A stretch of DNA of 64,000 nt, taken from contig NC_003155.5 in assembly GCF_000009765.2 (NCBI RefSeq), positions 4,898,001-4,962,000 of the forward strand, read 5' to 3'. This DNA comes from Streptomyces avermitilis MA-4680 = NBRC 14893 (GTDB taxonomy: Bacteria > Actinomycetota > Actinomycetes > Streptomycetales > Streptomycetaceae). This document shows, in pieces, positions 8,276-16,330 of this stretch; within the stretch, counting starts at the first letter, position 1, and every line of letters starts with the position of its first letter. The notes beneath the pieces are model-generated. The model ran no database searches and was not told the DNA's origin. It was given only the letters and a program-made list of their open reading frames with translations. Position numbers and translations under genes: made by a program.

Positions 8276-8358
8276 ATGCCGCGGAGACTTTCCCATAGCT
8301 GTCACCGGTCACACAAACGTGCAGCTAAAAGACGCGTTGTCCACAAGCGTGAACCCAT

Positions 8359-8376
8359 TGTCCACGGGCGTGGACA
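8359..8376. other. Palindrome tgtccacg-gg-cgtggaca
   Basis: Two perfect 8-bp arms around GG, with a related ttgtccacaagcgtg just upstream (8338-8352 region). It is in the non-coding stretch between int and the left att, and resembles a protein-binding operator or part of an origin. No function can be assigned. Confidence 0.5.
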
Positions 8377-8430
8377 GTCGGAGATTCTGATCCCTCCAAT
8401 AATTCTTGGGGTTCTCCGAGGCTTCCACGC

Positions 8431-8600
8431 TTCACTCCCCGTGTGTTGTCGACACTCCCCGTGTGTGGCCGAGGCTCCCCGTGTGTTTTCAACGCGCCCC
8501 GTGTGTTGTTGACGTTCTCCCAGGTGCCCCGTGTGCTGTCGAGTCTCTACCAGGGGCCCCACCCTGTCGCCGAGGCTCCCGCGTGCCGCCTAGATTCCTT
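8431..8600. repeat. Phased CCCCGTGTG repeat array (iteron or clt candidate)
   Basis: The 9-mer ccccgtgtg starts at 8437, 8457, 8477, 8497 and 8527, with degenerate copies near 8557 and 8577. Spacings are 20, 20, 20, 30, 30 and 20 bp, so all copies are on nearly the same helical face only in part. Units resemble ctccccgtgtgttgtcgac. Streptomyces TraB/TraSA translocases recognise short direct repeats at the clt locus, and replication origins also carry iterons; either would fit. The rest of 8184-8638 codes for nothing recognisable. Confidence 0.65.
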
Positions 8601-8638
8601 GAGCGGCTATCTCTGAACCGTCTTATCTGGCTGTGAAT

Positions 8639-9955
8639 TCACTTCGTTTGGTGGGGCGATATTCCTGGCTCTTGGTGAGGGATATCGGATTCGCTCTCTC
8701 GCAGTTTGATCCTTGCGGGAGTTCTAAGAAGGATTGAGTTTTCGTAGGTGGTGGCGATGGCCTTACGAGTGCGTTCCTGGCTGGAAGGCATGAGGTGTGC
8801 GTACACACGCAGCGTGAGGCCTGGGTCCGAGTGGCCGAGGTACTCGGCGAGGGCCTTGATGTTCTCCCCGGCGTCCAGTAGCACCGAGGCGTAGAAGTGG
8901 CGGAGGGCGTGCATGCCGTTTTCGCGGGACTCGGCGTACGACTTGCCCGGCTTCCGGTCGGGGATAACCCCGGCCGAGGCCAGCGCCCGCTTCCACGCCT
9001 CCTCGTTGAGCGACGTCCGCCAGACGTGACCACCGCGCGGCCCGGTGAAGATCAGCCGCTTGGTGATCAGAGGCCCGTCTGCCACCTTCCACGGCAAGGT
9101 GATGTCGACCGGCGGGAACCGCTTCATGTGGGCCCGCAGGGCATCAGCGACCGGCCCGGGAAGCGGCACGTCCCGGAGCTTGCCACCCTTGGGCGGGGCG
9201 AAGACGGCCTTGCTTCGGCTCAGCTTGAGTTGCTGGACCACGTGCAACGTGTCCGACTCGAAGTCGATCGCGTCGACGGCGATGCCGAGGATCTCGCCCT
9301 GGCGTAACCCGCAGCCGCCACCCAGGTCGACCATGGCCCGGAACCGCTCGGGCATGCCGGCCCGGACGGCAAAGACCCGTTCCGGTGTCCGAGCAACGCG
9401 CCTGTCATCGACGGTCGGCGGCCGGACCGATCGAGCCGCACATGGATTCCGGGAAAGGTGCCCGTCGTCCACGGCCGCGCTGAGGGCGGCACGCACGTTG
9501 GAGTAGATGGTGCGGGCGTACGAGCCCCGGATGCCGTTCTCGCTCAGCTGCCGCACCCAGTCACGGATGTGCGCAGGCTGGAAGGAGCCGAGCGGGCGTG
9601 ATCCCAAGTACGGGAAGGCGTGCAGCCGAAGCTGCGACTCCATCGAAGCCTGGGTGTTCGGGTCGGCTCCCTGGGTGGATACCCACGTCTCGGCGTACTG
9701 CTGGAAGGTGACCCGAGCGGCACGCGGGTCGATGTACTGCCCGCGTGCCATGTCCGCCTCGGTGTGGGCGAGCCACTGATCCGCAAGCCGCTTCTGCCTG
9801 TCGGGGAAGCTCTTGGACTTCTCCGTACCGTCCGGGCCGACGTACCGCGCGCGGTAGCGCGCACCCGAGCCATAGCGGTCGCTCTTCACTCTGCGGGTCT
9901 TGCCGTCCGGACCGACCTCGGTCTTGTACCAGCGGTCTTGGATGTGTCCGGCCAT
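8639..9955 (-). CDS. int: Tyrosine site-specific integrase
   Basis: A 438-residue recombinase. An N-terminal arm-binding and SAM-like core-binding region (about 1-180) precedes the catalytic domain. That domain has R218 (GLRQGE), H349-x-x-R352 (HALRHF), H375 (LGHSDP) and the nucleophile Y385 (LRVYAHL), so all catalytic residues are present. The start ATG overlaps the xis stop (TGATG), which couples the two. It would catalyse integration into, and with Xis excision from, the gpmA 3' end. Only the repeat array and one small gene separate it from attL. Confidence 0.93.
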   Translation of the reverse strand: MAGHIQDRWYKTEVGPDGKTRRVKSDRYGSGARYRARYVGPDGTEKSKSFPDRQKRLADQWLAHTEADMARGQYIDPRAARVTFQQYAETWVSTQGADPNTQASMESQLRLHAFPYLGSRPLGSFQPAHIRDWVRQLSENGIRGSYARTIYSNVRAALSAAVDDGHLSRNPCAARSVRPPTVDDRRVARTPERVFAVRAGMPERFRAMVDLGGGCGLRQGEILGIAVDAIDFESDTLHVVQQLKLSRSKAVFAPPKGGKLRDVPLPGPVADALRAHMKRFPPVDITLPWKVADGPLITKRLIFTGPRGGHVWRTSLNEEAWKRALASAGVIPDRKPGKSYAESRENGMHALRHFYASVLLDAGENIKALAEYLGHSDPGLTLRVYAHLMPSSQERTRKAIATTYENSILLRTPARIKLRESESDIPHQEPGISPHQTK

Positions 9956-10194
9956 CAGGCCGCCGCCCCCTCACGCCGGGAGTCCACCCAGGCGCGCACG
10001 TCGGCCGGGTCGAAGCGGAGGTGCCGGCCGACGCGGAACCCACGGGGCCCGGTGCGCTTGCGTCGCCACTGGTAGACCGTCTCGACGCTGGGCAACTCGA
10101 ACATCTCCACCAGGTCGTCAGGCGTCAGGTACCGCGAGGGCAGGGTGCGCGGTTCGGTGGCCACGTCGGCCAGGGCGAGGCGTCGGCTAGCCAC
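9955..10194 (-). CDS. xis: Excisionase, HTH_17/MerR-like DNA-binding protein
   Basis: A 79-residue basic protein. A winged-helix excisionase fold is suggested by YLTPDDLVEMF, ETVYQWRRKRTGPRGF and a final wing GRHLRFDPADVRAWV. Proteins of this type bind DNA beside att sites and direct the integrase to excise. It overlaps repSA upstream (8 bases) and int downstream, so repSA-xis-int form one translationally coupled operon as in pSAM2. Confidence 0.88.
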   Translation of the reverse strand: MASRRLALADVATEPRTLPSRYLTPDDLVEMFELPSVETVYQWRRKRTGPRGFRVGRHLRFDPADVRAWVDSRREGAAA

Positions 10195-11554
10195 GGGTGA
10201 GTTCTCCTTCGGTTCCGGGGGCGGGTTCGATGGACGCGGCCAGCCAGGCTTCGGCGTCGGAGAGGCCGGTCCCGGCGAAGACCCAGTGCGCGAGGACGTA
10301 CGTCGTCTCGGGGGCGGGTGCGTTCGCTGCTGCCTGTGCTCGTCGCCATTCGGCGCGGGCGTCGCGGAGTGCGCCGAGGGTGGTGGAGTAGCGGCGGGAC
10401 TTGGTGGAGAAGTGGCCGCGGAAGCCGAGCATGTGCGCCCAGGCGCGCAGGCGGAGGTGTTCGAGGTCCTTGCGTGCGCCGAGCGCCCAGGCGGTTCGGA
10501 TCAGGCGGCGCGCGTGCTCGCTGATGTCGAGCTGGGCGAGTTCGGCGACGAACTTCAGCGGGCGGTCGAGAGCTCCCGTGGCTGTCTCCGAGCCCTTGGT
10601 GGCGTACTTGGCGATGTAGGCGGCGACGGCGCGTTCGGTGAGCTCCTGGCCGTCGTTGAAGTCGGCGGATCGGATGGTGCGGACGTCGAGTTGGCGGCCG
10701 AAGGCGAACACGTGGGCGCGGCCGTCGATGGTCGGGCCGTCGACACGGACCTTGGACGCGGCAGCGCCGATGGCATCGGTCAGCAGCTCGGCGGTGGCCC
10801 ATGACGGAGGCGGAGTCTCGCCGCCGCCGGGGCCGTCGATGCGTATGACCGCGTGGAAGTGGACCGCGCCGCGCTTCTGGTACTCGGCGACCTTGGCGAA
10901 GGAGACACGTGCATGGTCGCGGAGCTCCCGCTGTGACAGGCCCGCACGCTTGCTGACCTCTCGGCGCAGGTAGATGGAGAAGCGGCGCCAGAGGGGACCA
11001 GCGTGCGCGTTCCAGAGGACGGCGGCCTCGTAGTCGTAGGTGGCCGGGTTGAGCGGGGTGCCGAGTTGCCCGTCCTCCTGGTCGTGCTGGGTGCCGCAAC
11101 GGCAGGGGCGTCCGTCGGTACGGCGGTTGTGGACCGGGCCGAAGCCGGGGGCGGTGAAGGTGGCGAAGACGCGAGGGTGGGTGGCGACGTGTTCGGGGGT
11201 GCCCTTGCCGCCGCGCAGTCCGGCGGTGATCAGTTGAAAGGTGTCGCGGCGGTAGACCTCGGAGCAGGCCGGGCAGCGGGTCGTGCGGCGGTTGTTGCAG
11301 CGGACGAGGAGTTGGCCGGCCGGGAGGTCGCCCGAGTCGAGGTGGTGGAGGACGCGGCCGATCTCGCCGGTGGCGGTGTCGACGTCGTATTCGGTGCGGT
11401 GGCCGTCGAGGCGGATCGGGTGGGTACAGCCGCCGAGGCCGGAGAGTTGCCGGAGGATACCGGGCAGGGTGCCGCCTGCGGCGAGGTTGCTGAGTTCCGG
11501 AAGAGGGGGCGGGGTGGCGCGGGCGAAGATGACGGTTCTCCTTCTGACGGGCAC
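10187..11554 (-). CDS. repSA: RepSA-type rolling-circle replication initiator
   Basis: A 455-residue protein of the actinomycete AICE Rep family. Cys pairs near 86-97 and 151-153 suggest zinc binding. The motif ATFTAPGFG (131-139), the HUH metal motif VHFHAVIRID (H232, H234) and the Tyr motif AAYIAKYATKG (Y313, Y317) are those of a rolling-circle nickase. It would nick the element's double-strand origin, often placed within or next to rep. It is transcribed with xis and int and lies downstream of an ACTCGTCTA operator at 11895. Confidence 0.9.
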   Translation of the reverse strand: MPVRRRTVIFARATPPPLPELSNLAAGGTLPGILRQLSGLGGCTHPIRLDGHRTEYDVDTATGEIGRVLHHLDSGDLPAGQLLVRCNNRRTTRCPACSEVYRRDTFQLITAGLRGGKGTPEHVATHPRVFATFTAPGFGPVHNRRTDGRPCRCGTQHDQEDGQLGTPLNPATYDYEAAVLWNAHAGPLWRRFSIYLRREVSKRAGLSQRELRDHARVSFAKVAEYQKRGAVHFHAVIRIDGPGGGETPPPSWATAELLTDAIGAAASKVRVDGPTIDGRAHVFAFGRQLDVRTIRSADFNDGQELTERAVAAYIAKYATKGSETATGALDRPLKFVAELAQLDISEHARRLIRTAWALGARKDLEHLRLRAWAHMLGFRGHFSTKSRRYSTTLGALRDARAEWRRAQAAANAPAPETTYVLAHWVFAGTGLSDAEAWLAASIEPAPGTEGELTRG

Positions 11555-11626
11555 TTCGGGAGGGGTGGGCCGCCGGGGCGGCGGGTACGTGGCTGTGTCA
11601 CGCCGCCCCGGAGGTCTGGCCGCAGG

Positions 11627-11878
11627 TCAGCGGCGGTGGTGGTCGCGGAGCAGGGAGCGCAGGACCACGGCGGCGACAGCGACCGAGATGGCCGTGACGG
11701 CGACGGCGGCCAAAAGCGCGGTGAGGACGACTCCGCCGACGAGGACGGCCGCGACGGTCTTCTGATCGATGGAGACCGACGGGAGCGAGCGCCGGACCGG
11801 GACGGGGGCCGGGTCGGTCGGGGCGTGGGTGTGTGCGGGCGGCGGGGTGGGGTTTTCCGGGTACTTGGGCAGGAACAC
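11627..11878 (-). CDS. Small membrane protein of the transfer region (Spd-like)
   Basis: An 83-residue protein: a Pro/His/Thr-rich N-terminus (about 1-45), one long hydrophobic segment (about 50-74), then the basic end RSLLRDHHRR. The GTG at 11878 has AAGGAG six bases upstream, so it is chosen over an ATG 30 bases earlier. Small membrane proteins here in pSAM2-like elements take part in intramycelial spread. The operator-like 9-mer ACTCGTCTA lies just upstream, so it is probably the first gene of a repressor-controlled unit that includes repSA. Confidence 0.65.
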   Translation of the reverse strand: MFLPKYPENPTPPPAHTHAPTDPAPVPVRRSLPSVSIDQKTVAAVLVGGVVLTALLAAVAVTAISVAVAAVVLRSLLRDHHRR

Positions 11879-11894
11879 GGCGGACTCCTTATCT

Positions 11895-11910
11895 ACTCGT
11901 CTAGTCATGT
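11895..11910. promoter_or_regulatory. GntR-type operator half-site, site A
   Basis: actcgtctagtcatgt contains the 9-mer ACTCGTCTA shared with five other places in the element. It is 17 bases upstream of the GTG start at 11878. Only one half of the full palindrome ACTCGT-N4-ACGAGT is well preserved. Confidence 0.55.
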
Positions 11911-12095
11911 GAGCCGTTTACGACGTCCACGCCGGAGCGCGTGCCGGACTCGATGGCGGGGGCGAGGAAGGTGCGCGAGAGCCAGAAGCCGAAGAGGGTG
12001 ATCAGGACGACGATCCAGATGCGGACACCGAGGTACTTGACGGCCGCCCAGGCGAAGAAGCCGAGGACGACGACGAGCGGCAGGCTGACGGTCAC
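11901..12095 (-). CDS. Small two-segment membrane protein
   Basis: A 64-residue protein. A hydrophobic segment at about 5-22 and a second at about 25-45 (VRIWIVVLITLFGFWLS) are followed by a polar tail. The GTG start at 12095 has an AAAGGA sequence about 10 bases upstream. It belongs to the row of short leftward genes between traSA and repSA that in related elements act in plasmid spread. I do not recognise a specific family. Confidence 0.6.
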   Translation of the reverse strand: MTVSLPLVVVLGFFAWAAVKYLGVRIWIVVLITLFGFWLSRTFLAPAIESGTRSGVDVVNGSHD

Positions 12096-12111
12096 GGGGT
12101 ACGGGGTCCTT

Positions 12112-12303
12112 TCAGCGGACGGGGCAGCGGTGGGTGCGGGCGGCCAGCTCGGCGGCGGCTCGGCTGTCGTAGTCGGCGGAGAAGTTGCAGCGCGGGGCGG
12201 TGCAGGCGGCGGTGTGCTTCTCGCGGCCGCGGTGGTCGTAGGCGGTGCCCACCTGTACCGGGCCGATACGGGTGACGTTGCGGAAGCGGCGGTTGGCGGT
12301 CAT
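12112..12303 (-). CDS. Small mobile-element transfer protein (SpdA-like)
   Basis: A 63-residue soluble protein with four Cys/His-rich positions (HTAACTAPRCNFSADYDSR, then ARTHRC), possibly one zinc site. A GGGAG ribosome site lies six bases before the ATG. I recall near-identical small proteins annotated as mobile element transfer proteins in Streptomyces elements, always between tra and rep genes. Function in spread is inferred from that context. Confidence 0.7.
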   Translation of the reverse strand: MTANRRFRNVTRIGPVQVGTAYDHRGREKHTAACTAPRCNFSADYDSRAAAELAARTHRCPVR

Positions 12304-12314
12304 CAGAGCTCCCT

Positions 12315-12944
12315 TTAGAGGTGGGCGGCGATGGCTTCGGCCATGGGTGCCGGGACGCCGAGCCGGGCGCGCAGGGTCGCGACGTCCATGGGAGTGCCGG
12401 TCCGGGTGTGGTGTTCGGCAGCGACCTTGCGGGCGTGGTCGATGAGGGCGGCCGGGACTGGGACGGCGGGGCGGTGCGGCGGGGCCTCGATGGCGGGTGG
12501 TGCCGGGGTGGGCGGCTCGGGATCGGATTCGGGCTCGTGCTCCTCGTCCTCGGATGACCTCGGCTGTCGTCGGCCGCCTTTGGTGCCGAGTGGGCGAGGA
12601 GGGTTCCGCCGAGGAAGGCGAGGGCGGGCCAGCCCGCGACGAGGATGCGCAGCCAGCCCGGGACGTCGCCGAGGTCGAGCAGGCCGTCCCGTGGCGACGT
12701 TCGCGCCGAGGGATGCGGCGAGCGCGATGACGAACCAGCACCAGGCCGCACCCTTGGCCGAGCCGGAGCGCAGTCGACGCCAGGCGGCGACGAGCAGCAG
12801 GTCGACGGAGACGGGATAGGCCCAGGCCTTCCAGCCGTCCTGTCCGGCCGCCACGGCGACGTCGTGAATGTGGGCGAAGGACAGAGCGGCGGCGATGAGC
12901 GCCTGTACGAGCACCGCGTCGACGCGGGCCAGTTGGGCGCGCAT
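12315..12944 (-). CDS. DUF2637/SpdB-like membrane protein with an internal frame excursion
   Basis: The N-terminal part (from ATG 12944, GGAAGGAG ribosome site) reads as a DUF2637 protein with membrane segments (DAVLVQALIAAALSFAHI and the WAYPVSVDLLLVAAW stretch). Near 12688-12690 the frame shifts: the expected continuation, DVPGWLRILVAGWPALAFLG, is in another frame as if one G were extra in a GGG run. Around 12555-12570 the original frame resumes with an acidic/Pro linker and a helical C-terminus. Without correction one or two membrane segments are lost. It is either two compensating sequence errors or a decaying gene. Confidence 0.65.
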   Translation of the reverse strand: MRAQLARVDAVLVQALIAAALSFAHIHDVAVAAGQDGWKAWAYPVSVDLLLVAAWRRLRSGSAKGAAWCWFVIALAASLGANVATGRPARPRRRPGLAAHPRRGLARPRLPRRNPPRPLGTKGGRRQPRSSEDEEHEPESDPEPPTPAPPAIEAPPHRPAVPVPAALIDHARKVAAEHHTRTGTPMDVATLRARLGVPAPMAEAIAAHL

Positions 12945-13024
12945 GGTGGCTCCTTCCGGGTTCAGACATGGGAGGGGTAGGGACATGGCGCGAGGCGGTC
13001 ACGCCGACAGGGTGGAGTGGGGTG

Positions 13025-13128
13025 TCAGTCCGTGACGGGGTGCGGCTGTACGGCGGGGGCCGAGGTCTCGACGGGCCGTACGGGAACGTCGGGCCGGAAG
13101 GGCTTCAGCGCGGGCAGCTCTTAGACAT
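13025..13128 (-). pseudogene. Short ORF with a single-base deletion after traSA
   Basis: An ATG (13128) opens MSK and then meets a stop. Adding one G after atgtctaag gives a continuous 34-residue frame (MSKELPALKPFRPDVPVRPV, then a Pro/Val-rich tail) ending at 13025. The length is exactly one base short of a multiple of three. Its position between traSA and the DUF2637 gene, and codon bias in the shifted frame, suggest a genuine small gene with an indel. I do not know its function. Confidence 0.35.
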
Positions 13129-13149
13129 GATGCTTACGGATAGCCGCGT

Positions 13150-14445
13150 TCAGATCCTGGGGACCAGGTGAGCCGTCTCCCGGCAGACGTCGGCGGCGTC
13201 GCCGAGGGAGAGGTACGGGGTGCGGATACGCGACCAGCCGCCGGAGGTGTCGCCCGCGACGGCGAGGCCAGGACGCTCAGGGGCGATGGCGCAGGCGGCC
13301 AGCGCCGCTTCCGGCGCGATGTCGCCGAGGGCCATCTTCGCGGAGGCTTCGTCATTGACGCGGTGGCAGACGCGGCCGGTCAACTGGGCACGGAGCATGG
13401 TCGCGCCCTTGCCCAGCTCAGCGCCGAAGCGCTGCCCGCAGACTTCGAGGTAGATGCCGGCCGCGCGGCCGAGCTGGGCGAGGCGGATGAGCTGGGTGAC
13501 CATCTCGTCTCGCCGTTCCTCGTCCTTGCGGGTGGCGGTCAGGAAGAGTTCGGCCACCTCGTCGACGAACAGGACGATGGGAACGGGCCGTTCGCTTTCG
13601 GGCAGGCCCCAGATGTCGGAGGTGATCTCTTCGTCGGGGAGATTGGGGGCGATGCCTTGCCTGGCCTTGATCAGGTCGTATCGGTCCTCCATCTCCTTGA
13701 TCAGGACGGGCAGCAGCTCGGCGGCTTCATCCGGATCGGTGGCGAGGGCCGACAGACGCGGGGCGAACGGGGCCAGCTCGACCCCGCGCTTGCAGTCGAT
13801 GCCGACCAGGGCGACGTCCTGCCGGGCGAGTCCGGCGACCAGGTGTCGGAGGTACATGGACTTGCCCGACAGCGTCGCGCCGAGGGTGAGTTGGTGCGGC
13901 ACGGCCCGGTAGTCGCGTACGAAGGGCATGGCGTCCTCCCGCAGCGCGACCGGCACTTTGAGGAAGCCGCCCTCGACCTTGACCTTGCGGGGCATCCGCA
14001 CCTTGCGCAGGACATCGAAGCCGACGAGCCGTAGTTCAACGACACCGGGCTTGACGGTGGAGACGTACACGGCGTGAACGCCCCAGGCGTGCCGCAGCCG
14101 TTCGGCCGAGGCGGCGACGTCGGCGGGTTCCTGCCCCGGAGCGAGGCGGAGCCGGAGCCGTAAGCCGGTGGCCGTGGGCCGGATGATGCCCCGGCGGGGC
14201 GGCACGGGCCGCACCTCACGGCGGGTGGTGGCTTTGACGGCGAGAATCCGCAGTCGGGAGGGGGCGACGGTCAGGCCGCAGGCTTCCATGACCGAGGCGT
14301 ACGAACTGAGGAGCCGGAAGGTGGATATAGGCCCGCCGACCGCCGACCAGTAGAGACCCGGGTGGTTGGCCCGGGTGTAGGCAGCCCCGCCACCGAGCGC
14401 GGCGACAGGACCACCCACCTCCAGGAGCGTTGTCAGGTCGGACAT
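13150..14445 (-). CDS. traSA: TraSA-like FtsK/SpoIIIE conjugative DNA translocase
   Basis: A 431-residue ATPase. The Walker A is GATLSGKS (189-196) and the Walker B VPIVLFVDEVAEL (288-300), followed by sensor-like TQLIRLAQLGRAAGIYLEVC. An N-terminal hydrophobic patch (about 10-50) may anchor it to the membrane. Such proteins alone move double-stranded DNA between mycelia by recognising short repeats at clt. The start MSDLTT overlaps the upstream gene's stop (TGATG), giving coupling. No relaxase was seen, which is normal for these elements. Confidence 0.9.
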   Translation of the reverse strand: MSDLTTLLEVGGPVAALGGGAAYTRANHPGLYWSAVGGPISTFRLLSSYASVMEACGLTVAPSRLRILAVKATTRREVRPVPPRRGIIRPTATGLRLRLRLAPGQEPADVAASAERLRHAWGVHAVYVSTVKPGVVELRLVGFDVLRKVRMPRKVKVEGGFLKVPVALREDAMPFVRDYRAVPHQLTLGATLSGKSMYLRHLVAGLARQDVALVGIDCKRGVELAPFAPRLSALATDPDEAAELLPVLIKEMEDRYDLIKARQGIAPNLPDEEITSDIWGLPESERPVPIVLFVDEVAELFLTATRKDEERRDEMVTQLIRLAQLGRAAGIYLEVCGQRFGAELGKGATMLRAQLTGRVCHRVNDEASAKMALGDIAPEAALAACAIAPERPGLAVAGDTSGGWSRIRTPYLSLGDAADVCRETAHLVPRI

Positions 14446-14801
14446 CAGGCCGAGGCCCCCATGGAGGCCGGGAAGGCGGCCGGAGTGACGGCGGCGGCGC
14501 GGTAGGCGATGCCGTGACGCTGCTGCCCGTTGAACACGGACTCCCACGGCCGGGCGACGAGCCCCGGCAGCGAGACGGGAGCCCCGAGGTTCAGCCCCTC
14601 GGAGACACCGCCTTCCGGGACGGTGACCTTGATCAGCGAGGACTCCCCGTCCTCGATGTAGACGACGCCGATGGTCATCAGCGCTTCACCGCTGACGGCG
14701 TCCTTGGCGATCTCGCCTGTCTGACGGTCGCGGACCTTCGGCTCAGGGGCTTCCGTCAGGAGGACGGTCGCGGCGGAGGTCTCAACACGGATGGTGCGCA
14801 C
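14445..14801 (-). CDS. Conserved hypothetical protein upstream of traSA
   Basis: A 118-residue soluble protein with beta-rich patterning (TIRVETSAATVLL, IGVVYIEDGESSLIKVTV, GLNLGAPVSLPGLVARPWE). The GTG at 14801 has AGGAA at proper spacing, and the operator at 14818-14833 lies directly upstream. It is the first gene of the tra operon and is coupled to traSA. I recall homologues at the same place in other Streptomyces elements but no assigned role. Confidence 0.7.
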   Translation of the reverse strand: MRTIRVETSAATVLLTEAPEPKVRDRQTGEIAKDAVSGEALMTIGVVYIEDGESSLIKVTVPEGGVSEGLNLGAPVSLPGLVARPWESVFNGQQRHGIAYRAAAVTPAAFPASMGASA

Positions 14802-14817
14802 AGTGACGTTCCTATCT

Positions 14818-14833
14818 ACTCGTCTATACAAGA
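14818..14833. promoter_or_regulatory. GntR-type operator, site B (tra operon promoter)
   Basis: actcgtctatacaaga matches the 16-bp palindrome of site C except for two changes in the right arm. It lies 17 bases upstream of the start of the tra operon's first gene. Confidence 0.65.
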
Positions 14834-14893
14834 TTCGATCTGCGAACCCGATCCCTCGGGCTCACGACGATCACCCTGCCACACAACTTGCCC

Positions 14894-14909
14894 ACTCGTC
14901 TATACGAGT
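14894..14909. promoter_or_regulatory. GntR-type operator, site C (best palindrome)
   Basis: actcgtctatacgagt has perfect 6-bp arms ACTCGT / ACGAGT around CTAT. It is the clearest member of the operator set and lies between the tra operon start and the end of the GntR gene. A further half-site gtacgag follows at about 14924. Confidence 0.75.
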
Positions 14910-14970
14910 AAGCGTGTCGGGGTGTACGAGTTCGGGAGAACGGCCCCGCGCACCACCGGCGGTCACCCGC

Positions 14971-15759
14971 TCACGTGGCCGGGAGCTGGTACGACAGGAC
15001 GTAGGCGTCCGCCGCCATGACCGTGTCGCAGACCTCGACCGCTCGCCCCTCGGTGTCGAAGGCGGTCCGGATCAGGTGGATCACGGGGACGCCGGCCGCC
15101 AGGTGGAGCGTCTTCACCTCTGCGGGAGAGGGCATCCGAGCGCGGATCTCCTCCTCGAAGTGGTCGAGGCGGTGGCCCAGCTCTTCGAGGCGGGCGTAGA
15201 TGCCGCCGGGACCGGGGTTGGGTTCGGCGATCTGCGTACCGCGGGCGATGTCCAGCGGCAGGTAGGAGGTGGCGAACTCGACCGGACGCCCGTCGAGGAG
15301 GTAGCGGCGCCGACGTGCAAGGACCCGCCGCACGGACCCGAGCCGCGTGGAGATGTCCTGACTGGCTTTCTCCTCCTTGACCTCGAGGCTGTCGACCTTG
15401 GGGTGGCTACCGACGGCATCGGCCTCGACGATGAACGCGGACTTCCCCTGCTCTCGGTGCCGCCGGGCGAACCGGTCGGAGGCGAGTCGCCGCACGGGCG
15501 GACGCGGCCGAACGAAGACGCCCTTGCCGTGCTCGGCGTGCACCAGGCCCTCGCCCTGGAGGATGGAGAAGGAGTTTCTGACCGTCATGCGGGAGACCCC
15601 GTAGTGGTCGACGAGCTCGGCCTCAGAGGGGAGCTTCTCCCCCTCCCGGAATCGCCCACGGTCGATGGCCTCACGCAGCTGGTCGGCGATCTGGCGAAAG
15701 ACCGCACGATCGCTCGTGGGGTCGAGATCACCGAGCAGGCCCGAAGACAGAGGGCTCAC
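14971..15759 (-). CDS. korSA: GntR/UTRA repressor of the element (KorSA-like)
   Basis: A 262-residue regulator with an N-terminal GntR winged HTH (about 18-85, including LPSEAELVDHYGVSRMTVRN) and a C-terminal UTRA ligand domain (about 100-255). The GTG start has AAAGGAG five bases upstream. In pSAM2 the GntR protein KorSA represses element activation, and this gene has the same position, divergent from a Nudix gene. The likely operators are the ACTCGTCTA sites listed here, including one in its own promoter. Confidence 0.85.
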   Translation of the reverse strand: MSPLSSGLLGDLDPTSDRAVFRQIADQLREAIDRGRFREGEKLPSEAELVDHYGVSRMTVRNSFSILQGEGLVHAEHGKGVFVRPRPPVRRLASDRFARRHREQGKSAFIVEADAVGSHPKVDSLEVKEEKASQDISTRLGSVRRVLARRRRYLLDGRPVEFATSYLPLDIARGTQIAEPNPGPGGIYARLEELGHRLDHFEEEIRARMPSPAEVKTLHLAAGVPVIHLIRTAFDTEGRAVEVCDTVMAADAYVLSYQLPAT

Positions 15760-15771
15760 GTGTACTCCTTT

Positions 15772-15787
15772 AGGTATCTAGACGAGT
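15772..15787. promoter_or_regulatory. GntR-type operator, site D (korSA-Nudix divergent promoter)
   Basis: On the minus strand it reads actcgtctagatacct, sharing ACTCGTCTA with the other sites. It is 13 bases upstream of the korSA start, so autoregulation is likely, and it may also serve the divergent Nudix gene. Confidence 0.65.
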
Positions 15788-15842
15788 GGGCGAGTGTTGT
15801 TGCTACGGTGGAGAGCCTAGCCATCCGAGAGGGCCGAGGAAC

Positions 15843-16274
15843 GTGAGCACAGAACGCCCGCACTCCGTGAGCGTGGCCGGGGTCGTCGTCGACGACCAGG
15901 GCCGGGCCCTCCTGATCCAGCGCCGCGACAACGGTCACTGGGAACCGCCGGGCGGCATCCTCGAACGCGAGGAGACCATTCCCGAAGCCCTTCAGCGCGA
16001 GGTCCTCGAAGAGACCGGCGTCAAAATCGCGCTCCCCGCGACTCTCACCGGCGTCTACAAGAACATGACGGGACTGATCGTCTCGCTGGTCTTCCGCTGC
16101 GAAGCGGCCGACGGGACACCCACGACCGGCGACGAGACCCGCGCCCTGCGCTGGGCAACCCGTGAAGAAGTCTCCGAACTCGCCGACGAGGCGTACGCGA
16201 TCCGCGTCATCGACGCATTGGACGCGGCGGTCCCGCCGGCCATCCGCGCCCACGACGGCGTGAAACTCGTCTAG
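15843..16274 (+). CDS. Nudix hydrolase
   Basis: A 143-residue protein with a complete Nudix box: G38, E44, R52-E53, E56-E57 and G59, with the core LQREVLEETGV. It hydrolyses a nucleoside diphosphate linked to another group; the substrate is unknown. The GTG start at 15843 is preferred, with GAGG just upstream. Nudix genes next to the korSA/pra region are a regular feature of pSAM2-like elements and are thought to act in element maintenance. Its last codons contain another ACTCGTCTA 9-mer (16265-16273). Confidence 0.85.
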   Translation: MSTERPHSVSVAGVVVDDQGRALLIQRRDNGHWEPPGGILEREETIPEALQREVLEETGVKIALPATLTGVYKNMTGLIVSLVFRCEAADGTPTTGDETRALRWATREEVSELADEAYAIRVIDALDAAVPPAIRAHDGVKLV

Positions 16275-16314
16275 CCCGAACCCGCTGCACATGGCGGCCT
16301 ACCAGCATGAAGGA

Positions 16315-16330
16315 ACTTGTATGCACGAGT
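16315..16330. promoter_or_regulatory. GntR-type operator, site F
   Basis: acttgtatgcacgagt fits the ACTCGT-N4-ACGAGT palindrome with one left-arm change and overlaps the ATG at 16321. An overlapping inverted copy, tatacgagtac, follows. Binding here would block translation-start-proximal transcription of the HATPase gene. Confidence 0.55.
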
